From the NCBI RefSeq assembly GCF_000218685.1, contig NW_006763290.1:2413855-2477854 (forward strand): DNA of 64,000 nucleotides, in the 5' to 3' direction. Shown piece after piece: positions 1-10,058 of this stretch. Position 1 is the first letter of the stretch. Every line of letters begins with the position of its first letter. The notes below the pieces were generated by a model. The model was not told where the DNA came from. It saw only the letters and a list, made by a program, of their open reading frames with translations, and searched no databases. The DNA is from Serpula lacrymans var. lacrymans S7.9 (taxonomy: Eukaryota; Basidiomycota; Agaricomycetes; Boletales; Serpulaceae). A program made the translations under genes and the position numbers.

Positions 1-3000
1 CGAGTTTTTCAAGCACAGTGTGCATCTCTGGTTCACATCTGCCTCCTGCTTGTCCATAGATGGCCTGTCCCAACTGGCAAACAAGATTGCGAGGACCCTG
101 ATGGAATCCCTCTGGCTGGTGCATGTAGACCTTGACATCCATGACTCCATTGAGGAATGCATGGGAAATGTCAATGGAGCGCAAATGGAGGTTGTGGATG
201 GCTGCAATGGCAAGGACAACTCTGATGGACGATATACGGACAGTGGGTGCAAATATTTCGAGGAAATCAAAGCCAGGACGCTGGTTATAACCTTTGGCCA
301 CATATCTGGCCTTGTAGCGCTCAACAGTGCCATCTGAGTTGCGCTTGATCTTGAAGACCCACTTGCCACCAATTGCCTTGACTCCAGGAGGTAGTTCCAC
401 TAGTGACCAAGTACCATTGCGCTCATGAGCTTGGAGCTCTTCCATGGCTGCCTCTCTCCACTTGTTAGCATCTGGGCGCCTCATAGCATCTGCAAACGAC
501 CTAGGTTCAGCAGAATCACCAAAGTGGGCTATTTGATCACCATCTGCCTCAGAATCACTGTCACTGTCAATGGCAGGAGTGGGTTCTCTGTGTTGAACCC
601 ACCACTCTCCAGGTGGTTTCTTAGCCCTAACAGGACGTCTGAGAGCAAGAGGCATATCAGGAGATGGTGAACGATGAAGAGGTTGGTCTGGGAGTACAGG
701 AGGCTGATTTACAGGAGGTTCTGGATCAAGGTCCAAATGAGGCCCATTGTCAGGCAATGGCTGAGGCTGCTGAAGCGCAGCTGGTGGGCCCATATCTCCC
801 CCTGGACCTGGTGCAGGCACATCCTCAATCAGGCCCAATGGCATGGATAGCGCAGGTGGAGTAGGAGGTGGAGCTGGAGGTGGCACATTGTCAGAAGACC
901 TCTTCAAGCCAGGGAAGTAGCGCTCATCAAAATCAGCTCTCTCAGAGATAACAGTGCGCTTGGTGGTAGGATTGTAGAATTTCCATCCCTTGTACCCCTC
1001 AGGGTAACCAATGAACACACATTTCTGCATATGAGAGCCAAAGACGCCCCTCTTGTCCTTTTGTACATGCACATAGGCAGTGCAGCCCCAAACGCGAAGG
1101 TGAGACATGTCAGGCTTGCGTCCATACCACAGCTCAAAGGGAGTGGCATGGGCCACTGCATCAGTGGGACACCTGTTCCAGACATGCACCAAAGCGGACA
1201 GACATTCACCCCAAAAGCTATTAGGCAATCCAGACTCTGATAACATGGCAGTGATACGCTCAGTCAGAAGTCTGTTTGCTCGCTCTGCCACACCATTCTG
1301 CTGAGGACAATTCCTGGTGGTATGCTGTCTGACAATCCCATGGTCATCTGTGAATTGCTCAAATTCCTTGGACATGTACTCTCCCCCTTTGTCATCGCGC
1401 AGAGCCTTGATTTTACGCTCCAATTGAGTCTCAGCATAAGCCTTGAATCTCTTGAAAGCATCAAAGACATCTGACTTGGCCTTGAGAGGCACAACAACAC
1501 GGAATCGACTGTGATTGTCAATGAAGGTGACCCAGTAGCGATAACCAGAGAATGTGGGGGAAGAGACTTGGTGTACATCAGAATGGATGAGGTCCAAAGG
1601 ATGAGCAGAGCGAGTATCAGATGAGGGGAATGGATTGGCATGCATCTTGCCAGACAAGCACGGTTCACAGACAGGATCAGGAGTAGCCTTGGATTCCAGT
1701 GTAAGCCCAGTGACCAGATCTCTCTGTATCAGTCTCTTGACATCAGCATGATGGTGGTGAGCCAATCTGCGATGCCAGAGCATCAAATCAAGTGGTATAG
1801 TCGCAGTAAAATGTCCCAATTCAACACAAGCAGCAGTAGATCCATCAAGGAATGCTGCATTGTTGTCATTGATAGTTGCAGTGAACAGGAGAGTGTTGTC
1901 ATGCATAAAGGACATGGAATGAGATGAAATAGTGACATTGAAACCACTTTGACGAGTTAAATACAAGACTGAGAGGAGATTATTCCGAAGATCTGGTACA
2001 TGGAGCACTCTAGAGAATTCCACAGCCCTAGCCACTTTGCCATTCATCACAGGATTAAACACCACAGTACCAACACCAGCTGAATAGACAACAGTGTGAT
2101 CAGCCAGCTTGATTGGCACACAATATGGGGTATAGTGGTGCACCCAATGACGATGAGGTGTCATATGAGAAGTAGTGCCTGTGTCTGCATTCCAATCAAT
2201 GTCAGCATCAAGTTGGAGAGGGCAATGAGGATCAGAGGGATGAATGGAACGAAGACTTGCATTTCCAGCTGATTCAGTGACCACAGTAGATGAATTGGCA
2301 TTGTTGGGCGAAGATTTGGGCTGCTGAGAGGTATTCTGAGAGTTGCTGGAGCCTGCCTGAGCCTTATTGCCACACTTGTAGCAATTCTTAGCACCCTCCA
2401 CTGCCTGTTGGCGACTAGCAATGTATCTGTGACATTTGACTTGGGTATGACCAAGTAAACCACAGAAATCACACTGAACGCGAGTAGAGGTGGTGGATTG
2501 GTTGCAATGATGGCAGTTAGGATGGGTGCAGGTGCTATTGGCAGTGGTAGACGAAGAATGCAAGGCAGAATTGACTTCAGCACAACAACAGTGATTGACC
2601 TCTTCAGCAAGGAAAGCATCCCTGAGCTGAGTCTTGTCCAAGGTGCCCAGAAGCAGGAGAGACGAAGTGAAGTGGGCATATTGATCAGGAAGCTCCCTAA
2701 TCGTGACCATGCATGTCAGTTCATCATCCAATTCAGACAATGAGAAGCCAGTAGGACGGAGATTTTGAATCTGATGCATGCCTTCGTCAATTCTGGTCAT
2801 GAGAGACTGCAGGGACTCGTCCTCCTTCTTTCTGATAGAGAAGAAGTCGTCATAGGCATTAAATCTTGTCCCAGGCTTCTTAGAGACGTGCACAATTGCC
2901 AGTTTCTCCCAGATCTTGACAGGATCATCAATGATGCCATCAAGATGGATGTGCTGCTCTTTGGTGACATTGAGGTATAATGCACCAGCAGCCTTTTCAG

Positions 3001-3169
3001 CTCTCAACTCCCATTTCTCTATTGCTTCAGTGTCAGTCCCAGGACACTTTTCAGCGCCAGAGACGAGCCTCCACAGTCCCTTGGTCATCAACCAAGCTTG
3101 CATTTCACCACTCCACTGGGGGTAGTTAGTGCCAGACAAGGGATGGAACTTGGGATCAGAGTCAGACAT
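1..3169 (-). CDS. Ty1/copia gag-pol polyprotein, 3' end beyond the window
   Basis: One frame stays open for 1,056 codons from the ATG at 3169 to the window edge, so the stop lies outside. Domains in order: gag; a CX2CX4HX4C zinc knuckle starting at about C233; aspartic protease with D-T-G at 329-331; an integrase zinc domain with CEPC near 501; integrase core D531, D593, E629, where the last two have the D(35)E spacing; a proline-rich linker; and the N-terminal half of reverse transcriptase (KWVFKIKRNSDGT..RYKAR). The polyprotein makes particle, protease, integrase and RT/RNase H for retrotransposition. The conserved YGLKQAG motif reads IYGQAGG here, net two codons short, followed by altered residues, which fits several small indels that cancel in frame. 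It is the best preserved element in the window, so probably a young copy; activity is doubtful because of the RT change. Confidence 0.93.
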   Translation of the reverse strand, partial: MSDSDPKFHPLSGTNYPQWSGEMQAWLMTKGLWRLVSGAEKCPGTDTEAIEKWELRAEKAAGALYLNVTKEQHIHLDGIIDDPVKIWEKLAIVHVSKKPGTRFNAYDDFFSIRKKEDESLQSLMTRIDEGMHQIQNLRPTGFSLSELDDELTCMVTIRELPDQYAHFTSSLLLLGTLDKTQLRDAFLAEEVNHCCCAEVNSALHSSSTTANSTCTHPNCHHCNQSTTSTRVQCDFCGLLGHTQVKCHRYIASRQQAVEGAKNCYKCGNKAQAGSSNSQNTSQQPKSSPNNANSSTVVTESAGNASLRSIHPSDPHCPLQLDADIDWNADTGTTSHMTPHRHWVHHYTPYCVPIKLADHTVVYSAGVGTVVFNPVMNGKVARAVEFSRVLHVPDLRNNLLSVLYLTRQSGFNVTISSHSMSFMHDNTLLFTATINDNNAAFLDGSTAACVELGHFTATIPLDLMLWHRRLAHHHHADVKRLIQRDLVTGLTLESKATPDPVCEPCLSGKMHANPFPSSDTRSAHPLDLIHSDVHQVSSPTFSGYRYWVTFIDNHSRFRVVVPLKAKSDVFDAFKRFKAYAETQLERKIKALRDDKGGEYMSKEFEQFTDDHGIVRQHTTRNCPQQNGVAERANRLLTERITAMLSESGLPNSFWGECLSALVHVWNRCPTDAVAHATPFELWYGRKPDMSHLRVWGCTAYVHVQKDKRGVFGSHMQKCVFIGYPEGYKGWKFYNPTTKRTVISERADFDERYFPGLKRSSDNVPPPAPPPTPPALSMPLGLIEDVPAPGPGGDMGPPAALQQPQPLPDNGPHLDLDPEPPVNQPPVLPDQPLHRSPSPDMPLALRRPVRAKKPPGEWWVQHREPTPAIDSDSDSEADGDQIAHFGDSAEPRSFADAMRRPDANKWREAAMEELQAHERNGTWSLVELPPGVKAIGGKWVFKIKRNSDGTVERYKARYVAKGYNQRPGFDFLEIFAPTVRISSIRVVLAIAAIHNLHLRSIDISHAFLNGVMDVKVYMHQPEGFHQGPRNLVCQLGQAIYGQAGGRCEPEMHTVLEKL

Positions 3170-3654
3170 GATGGGTGTTGTATAAGACAATAGAGCAATG
3201 ATAAATGATGTAGGAGACGGCTATAGGCGATGGAATAGTGGCAAAGACAATGGGCAACAGTAGGAGGCGAGCAGATAAGATGGTGAGGCGGTAGAGAGAG
3301 GATATGGAGAGGGTCAGAAAGCGCAAGGATAGGTCCAAATAGGGTCCAAAAAGCATCCAAAAGCAATCCAGGAGGGTGCTAAGGCTTCCTAGTGCTGCTA
3401 CAGGGTTACGCCTGTGTTCCCCTTTCAATTCCACACTGATATTAACAGAGAAATTGCCTCGAGACAGTGTTGGTTAATAGGGCTTGTATATGAGTCAACA
3501 AAGTGACTTAAGCTCCCCAAACACCGCAGACTGAGAGAGGCTCTAGGCAACAGCAAACTGAGGCAATGCAGGCAAGCTTCACAGTCTATAGGCTTGTTCT
3601 ATCTGATAATGGACAGAGTAGAGAAGATTGGAGCTTTATGCACACACCAGATAT

Positions 3655-3707
3655 GCCAAAAAGCGAAAAATAGGGCAAAAAGCGAAAAATAGGGCAAAAA
3701 GTCGAAA
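3655..3707. repeat. 19-bp tandem repeat in the leader
   Basis: The unit CAAAAAGCGAAAAATAGGG occurs about 2.5 times head to tail. It is A-rich and lies within the presumed 5' leader of the copia element. Confidence 0.85.
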
Positions 3708-3725
3708 TTGATGCAGAGACAGATA

Positions 3726-4015
3726 AGATGGATGGATTGCCACCAAATCAGAGGTATAGGGAACATTTATAGAGAGCAATAGATGGCCCAAATATCACAA
3801 GAAGTGAAGCACAGGAAGTGGAGATATGCAATAGGGGTCCAATATCGGTGAAAGTGCCAAAAATGCAAACTTCACAGAGGGTTATGGAGTGGATGGATTG
3901 CCCCCAAATTGAGGGTGTAGAGTGCGATAGTATATGGTAGTAGATGGCTCAAATAGGGCCAAGATCCGAGCACAGGATGTGGAGATATGGAATAGGGGGC
4001 CAAAAGGTGCTCAAA
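3726..4015. repeat. Diverged tandem duplication of about 165 bp
   Basis: A block beginning GGATGGATTGCCACCAAAT and ending near GAGATATGCAATAGGGGTCC is repeated from about 3890 as GGATGGATTGCCCCCAAAT to GAGATATGGAATAGGGGGCC. The copies differ by substitutions and small indels. Such repeats could be regulatory or structural leader elements of the retrotransposon; the sequence alone does not say which. Confidence 0.7.
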
Positions 4016-4342
4016 TAATGATGAAGGCTCACAGAAAGATCCAGCTGAAATCCAACCGCTCTGACAGGTCTCCTAGGGTTATTTAGGCCGTAGAAGACGA
4101 TGGTAGAAGTATGAGGACAATCAGATAAGGATTGGGCGAGATATGGTGCAGATAAGACCAAAAAAGCGTCCAAAATGGGGGTAACTTGCAACAAGGAGTT
4201 GTTGTTGGAGATCAAGATGAGATCAGAGTAATCTGAGGTGATGGATGAGATAATAAGAGTCCCAGAAGACGATGGTTATGATGGATAAGCAGTAGGACGC
4301 TTGGATGGTGAGATATGAGGTCAGGAAGATGGCTAGAGCACA

Positions 4343-4354
4343 GGGCTCATAACC
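4343..4354 (-). promoter_or_regulatory. Half-tRNA(iMet) primer binding site
   Basis: On the minus strand this reads GGTTATGAGCCC, the complement of the anticodon-stem region of initiator methionine tRNA (GGGCTCATAACC). Copia-type elements are known to prime reverse transcription from an internal half of tRNA(iMet). It sits directly after the LTR end, as a primer site must. A near-identical site (AGGTTATGAGGCC) follows LTR family B at 35.7 kb. Confidence 0.75.
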
Positions 4355-4619
4355 TATTAAAAACAAAGCTTGAAGGAAGTGTCTAGCCACTTGCTGAGAG
4401 CAATCAGGGACTGGAACTAGAGTCCAATGTGAGTAACTAGAGAATAGGAAGCATTGGACTCTGCAGTACTGTCCGAAGTTTTGTAAACAAAGGTAAAAAA
4501 AGCAGCCACAAAGTCGAAATAATAGAGAACACAATCAATAGTGAATGATAGAAGAATAGATAGAGAAAGGAATGAAAATATATAGGTAGCACAAAGGTGC
4601 AGAATCACCAAAACTAACA
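4355..4619 (-). repeat. LTR, copia family A, probable 5' LTR
   Basis: On the minus strand the unit begins TGTTAGTTTTGGTGATTCTG and runs to the primer site. The same sequence recurs at about 23753-24077 and 24127-24447 (minus) and at 35263-35488 (plus), which defines it as a dispersed LTR. This copy lacks one of two 55-60-bp internal direct repeats (AGAGTCCAATGTGAGTAAC units) seen in the 24.1-kb copy. Confidence 0.75.
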
Positions 4620-6159
4620 TAGTTTGTATTTGATCTCCACCACTATTCATTATTTAGGACTCACACTGTTCCCCAACTCCATTTACAGCTAAATTCATAA
4701 TGATAGACCAATATTTTGAAAAATTACATGCATAGGAGTTTGACTGACTTTCCACTGAGTTGATTTGAGTTGGAATATTAGACTCAATCTTAAAAAAGGC
4801 TAAACTGATGTGGTTAGACTCTGACAGAGTCATATGCTGGTGGCCAGCACTGTAAAATTATTCACACTCTGTTTTTTCTTCCTGTATGTGTGTTCTCACA
4901 TGGTGGTTTATCAATATCCATTTAGCTGTACTGTTGTTAACTGTCAGTTTGGATGAGAGGCTATTCAGATGTCACAGAGGTCACACAAGCCAAGCTGGAG
5001 CTCCGCTTGGCACTATCAGTGGTTGAACATGATTTTGAGTGTGGTGCACCTGAACTTTTTGAAATTGAGGTTGCAGTATCTTAGTAGAGTGTTACTTTCT
5101 TGAAAGTCACGCACATAGAAGGAGCTCACTCAATAATTCAGGATTTTGTGCTAGGAAAGATAGAGTAAGTGGTAAAAATACATGGGTTAAGTTGTTGAGA
5201 GGTAAAATGACAGTGGTTTTCAGAAATGTCCAAACAGCCCCCCTCCATCTGAACTGATGGTAAAAGACAGTATGGAGGAAGCTGTCACGTTAATTTGGAC
5301 ACCTGTCTACATTCTGATGTGCATACAGTTTGCCAGAAAAACAAAATAATGCCAATTAGTAAATAAATAAAGCAAAATAACAATATTAAGGTTCTGCCAC
5401 CTTCCCCAACTTCGAACTTCAAGTTTGCACTGGTGCAACTTGCATTTCAACTATACCAACAATATTCCCATATGCCACTTCCAGTGCTTGTATACTATTA
5501 CTACTGCCTGCTTTCAGCTAAGTCATTAGTTTTTTGACCAGCATTATATATAAAGAGCTCATATATGACAAACTGTTACTGTGACAAATATGCAACTTGA
5601 CCAAAAATACATTTATTTCACCATCACTTTAAACTGTAATCTGTCCTGGTCTTAATATACTGTATGGACAACAATGCAGTAGTGTTGCACACAAAGATTC
5701 TGGTTATAAAATGTTTCCTGAAGACAGATCGCCCACTAAGAAGACCTAGGCCTTGGTTGGGAGATGTTAGACTATACTTCATAATAATGGTGTGAATCTT
5801 TGTACCAGCCTAAGGGAAATGGGTGTTTTTTGGTAACATCATATCATCTTCTATCAGTATCAATACACAAACCTGTATATGCTCTTGAAAATGAAGCCGG
5901 CACAACAGTTTTCATGCACAGAGTTTTAGCATTGCCTTAACACTGTGGGAAGTAAGGTCACTGAAAGCCAGCTAGTTCATCACTGACTGATCTAAGCCCA
6001 GTGACCGCATCACTAAAACCACCATCACTAATATTCAGTGTTAACACTGATCACTGATGTTCATTGTATATTACAATAAGTCAATGATGTACAAAGTGCT
6101 AAAGTCAATTAATCATTCTGATCAATCACTGAATTTTTATCAAAGAGTTTTGAGGCAAT
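4620..6159. other. Non-coding spacer, no gene seen
   Basis: No frame of useful length or recognisable protein was found on either strand. The last 150 bp are rich in CACTGAT/ATCACTGA words resembling those at 13.1-13.3 kb, so this may be the terminal region of the CACTA element at 6.2-9.4 kb; no clean terminal inverted repeat could be fixed. Confidence 0.5.
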
Positions 6160-9100
6160 CTATTGCATAAAGTTATCATTGGAACCTGGTCCGGAGTCAT
6201 AAAACTCAGATTCCACTCCCTCTGTGTCCTGGTGTGTGAAAGCGACAGAAGCAAGACCACTTGTTCGGTCTATAATTCCCCATCTTCCTCTTGTCTTCAC
6301 TCGTCCGACAACAGCTTTGATGTTACAAATGTCCGTGGCAATGGCAGCTGCTACTCCACCATACACAGCAACTTCTAAAGCTGCATCTTTACCCTCAGTT
6401 TTACATGGTGTGATGACTGCCAATAGAAGTCCACAACCAGATAGATCCTTCCAAAAATCATCATTTCCAAGCTGGCAGACAAGTATTTGTTCGAGATGGC
6501 CATAATGAGTGGCAGTGACAGTGGTATTCCTGTGTTCTTGTACAGTGTAAGAGATCTCATACTTGACGCAAATGTAGTCAGTTTGGTTGAAATAAAATAA
6601 AATAACCATGTCGCGTACCCGCACAAAAGAATTATCACGTTGTGATAATGTGTTGCTCTTTTTCATTGCAAAAGCACTTTGAACAACATCACCACCAGCA
6701 GCAATGCGTAGTTTTCCCCAAAGGGGCATTACTCCAGGTAAGCAAAGCAATATCTGATCAATTTGACCACCAATGAGTGTGCAGATGTATATGCTGATCC
6801 TGCGTCTAGTATCACTATTGGGCTTATATTCCATACGGTAAGGGCTACACATGATATGGTTTGGATCTTGAACAGCAAATTTGGCATTGGAATACCAGGT
6901 AAACATAGATATAACACTTACAATCTGGATATATTTTCTCATTTTGCTTCAGTATACTATAGTTGCGCTGACTAGAGTGGAAATCCTTCAGTTCATCATC
7001 TAGATTATATTTTAGCTTCAGTTGACTTAGATACACTGCATGCAGAACTCGTTTATTGAGGTTACTCCAAGGGAAACGGCGTGAGTGTAAACCAGCTTGT
7101 AGGTAGCCACAGTACCGCTCCATATAGAATGTCCAACTTGTCCAGACAGGGCTGCAGAAACGAATGCCTGCTGCAATGTGCAACAGACTATGGATGGGGA
7201 GTGTACAGACAGGTAATTGGTTCTCTTCATATTGGTAGTAGTACCTATGTACCGTCAGTCTATGCATATATAATTGGGTGGTCAACTGACTTTTTGTAAT
7301 GCTCTACCCACTCAATAAGTCCCACTTCCAGCAGATCAACCTCTTTTTCACTAATCTCAAACCGCACCATCAACTTCATGAGGTCGGATAATGTGCGTGT
7401 AATACTTCTCTTTCTGGAAATGGCCCTTCAGTAGGATTGGAGCCATGTACATATACCAGAACCCCCAAGGTTCAGCTGTAAATGTTGAATGATCCTCTGC
7501 TATATTTCCAAGGACTCGGTCAAAGGATGCTGGGATGTCCTCAATGGCATTGGCTATCTCTTCACCTATTTGGTCCCATATTTGAGGTGGGATCTCATAG
7601 TCTTCACATCCAGTGTCAAGGCCTTTGAAATGGCCTGACCACATACATGTTCACTAGAGTTGGCACCACGTTCTCGAGAAACAGATGCATCCACTCCCAA
7701 GGGAATGTGTTAGCATAGTCAAGAGAGCTGACACGTTGCAATGCAGGATGGCCACAAATACCAGATTGCTTGGAAATACCTTCTCTTTGTGCCTTGGAAA
7801 GTGCTGCATCTAACATTTTGAAGGTAGCTAGGAATTCATTGTGTGTGTGTGCAAGGGAAGATTTTGGGGATTCACAGAATAAGGAGTTTGGTGTTCAACA
7901 TCTGGAGTGCCAAGTGCACTATAATAGACTGTACCCTTCCCAGTAATATTACGAACACCCTGGATGTTGCATGAGTGACATGGAAAAACAGCATTATGTC
8001 CTTTGATATTGAGCAATTTTTCAATGGCAATAATGTCTCCGTTCTCAAAAATAATGTCAGCATGGAGGTCAAAATATCCCTTTGTGAGCGCATTGAAGGT
8101 TCCTACACCATCTGCCAACAAGGCTAGTTCATCGTCCAGAGGTGTGAGGAATGTATCAAGTTCCTTAGATTAATGAGGGCCAGGTATAACACCAACACAA
8201 ATAAGGTTGTCTAGATGTGTATGTTTTTGGCAATGTATGTTGAGGTTCTGAAAGAGAACTGGGGTTGCAGATGGCCCACCATGATGGCGCTTGATTAACA
8301 AGTAGCTGTTAACCGACAGTGCCAATAAAATGTCATATTTGCCATCAGAATATTTGTGCGGTCATTCCACACCATCAATAACTACATTCTGCTGTTGCAA
8401 TGTTTGATACCATGCACAATCAAAGACATTGCAGATTTTACCAGGTTTGTGCTGGTATTGATACCTATATGAATGTGTTTGCACCGAGTCCTCATGTTGA
8501 AAGATGGCTTGGAGGCGGGGAATTAATGGGATGTATAAGAAGATACGACGGGGTTTCTGTGAAGCAGTATACCGCGGTTCAAGGCAGCGTGGGCAGTCTG
8601 TGTTATAAACATACTTCTTTGTGTAGGCAATACAGGAGTTAATACAGCAGTGAATATCCAGAGGTTGAACGCCTGAAAGCAGGGCAATGCGGTGAAGAAT
8701 AATCCAGTCAGAATTGATAGACATCTTGTGGTGAAAAGAGTATCACATTTGATCAAAAACTTATTGTGGCATATTAGACATCATCTTGAGTTTGAAGGCT
8801 CGAGCATTATCTCGATCTTCCTCAGTAGTGATTTTATTTCCTATGAGCTATCAGCTATTTTATAGATGAGACAGAGAGGATCTACTTGCGAATATTGTAT
8901 AGCTCCTCATCAATCTCAGGACCAAGCCATGAGCGTAACTGGTTTTCCATTTCCTCAAGTGTAAGATGCAGGTTCATATTGTTGTCATCTTCATTAAACT
9001 TGAGATCATTTAATACATTGTAGTTCTCCTCCAATATGTCCCCTTCTCCTGTGGTTTCTTTCAGCCCATCACCTCCTTCTGCACCATCTTCAAGTTCATT

Positions 9101-9370
9101 CTCTTCTTCTACAGTATCCTTCAGCTTGTATAATGATGTCGACAGCTTCATATCGGAACCGAGACTTGAACTGTTGCTACCATCATCTGATTCCAATGCT
9201 TCCATAGGGTCTGCTTTGGTATAGTGTTGGTCCCTGACTCCTTTGGTAAGCCATCTGTAACAACTTGGGCTGCAGCAACAGCGCTTCATTTTAGTGGTGT
9301 TGCTGCCAGTGTCTATGGGTTGACCCGTCAAGGATGCTTGAAAGGGCCTGAGTTTGATTTGCTGAAACAA
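6160..9370 (-). pseudogene. Tnp2-family (CACTA/EnSpm, Plavaka-like) transposase, decayed
   Basis: Minus-strand exons read in order as a Tnp2-type transposase. There is an acidic N-terminal region with a CCCSPSCYRW cysteine patch (about 9300-8882). Next come HCCINSCIAYT and TDCPRCLEPRY (8650-8560), then FDALTKEVF-like FNALTKGYFDLHADIIFENGD with KGHNAVFPCHSC (8100-7970). After these are HFKGLDTGCEDYEIPPQIW (7640-7570), HRYYYQYEENQLP (7240) and a C-terminal domain with GKDAALEVAVYG, VVGRVKTRGRWGIIDR (6400-6250). Such enzymes cut and paste CACTA elements. In-frame stops interrupt conserved stretches, for example after VVIDGVE near 8362 and inside PGPH*SKELD near 8170, and several segments lie in different frames joined by introns or frameshifts. 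Inactive copy; exon borders not resolved. Confidence 0.85.
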
Positions 9371-9579
9371 GGCTCATATAGGCAACCTCAGTGCTTGGGT
9401 TCAAACACATCTCTTGTCCGTCAACCTCTTATCTTTCAACCTCCAGATGTTAGACCTATATCTCAGATTAACGAGTATTCTAACAGTGGTTACAAGGCAG
9501 AATCAGAGGACTGTTATAGTCAACAACATGCATTTTCACTGCAAGACCCTACGCTATCTCAGCTTTGCAATCAGCATTG

Positions 9580-9850
9580 CCGTTTGCTGCAAAGCTCTAC
9601 TTCACTTTTTGAAGCAAGGAAAACTTATACTTGGTTATGGAGTACCTTAATAGTGGTGACTGTGCCGCACTCATAAAGACACTGGGCTTTTTACCCGAGG
9701 AATGGACGAAGAATTACATTGCCGAAGTAGTACACGGTCTCAAGTATCTACATCAATGTGGTGTTGTTCACCGGTATATTCATTTACTGATGCCAGATTA
9801 ATTTTCACTTACATTCTGTCTATACAGTGACCTCAAACCTGACTTCTTGG
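9580..9850 (+). pseudogene. Serine/threonine kinase gene fragment (AGC, Rim15-like)
   Basis: In one frame the sequence reads PFAAKLYFTF*SKENLYLVM, then EYLNSGDCAALIKTLGFLPE and GLKYLHQCGVVHR, then after a 54-bp GT..AG intron (9774-9827) DLKPD. These are kinase subdomains about IV to VIb, including the catalytic-loop HRDLKP; the MEYLNGGDC and LPEEWTKNYIAEVV wording resembles Rim15-type AGC kinases. A TGA at 9610-9612 breaks the frame, the N-lobe glycine loop is absent, and the sequence loses homology just after DLKPD where the DFG region should follow. It is a fossil fragment of a host gene lodged beside the Tnp2 transposon. Confidence 0.8.
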
Positions 9851-10058
9851 TCGTCAAACCCTTGAGGGTCAGTGTAGAGGAGTTACTGTCCAACTTCCTA
9901 CCTTGATGCAATACCCAGATGAGCAATGGTATTCCTGGCGGTCGAGCAATCATGAATTGCGCAGAAGTCTAAAACCATGGGAATATCCACGTGGTAGGTA
10001 ATCTCAGTCGCCTCCTTCCAAGTGATGTTGATTGTAACCTCACATCTTGCAGTATTCA

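Larger units (their letters stand above)
3170..4342 (-). other. Probable copia 5' leader between primer site and gag
   Basis: This roughly 1.17-kb stretch lies upstream of the gag ATG on the minus strand and ends at a copia-type primer binding site and LTR. It has no convincing reading frame and is rich in short repeats (listed separately). It is long for a copia leader, so the LTR at 4.4 kb may instead belong to another insertion; that pairing is inferred from order and orientation only. Confidence 0.45.

Noticed and set aside
904..1668. Minus-strand frames of 101 and 134 codons
   Set aside because: They overlap the copia gag-pol in other frames and show no family features; the gag-pol frame explains the region.
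2498..3125. Plus-strand frames opposite gag
   Set aside because: Antisense shadows of the copia gag with no independent support.
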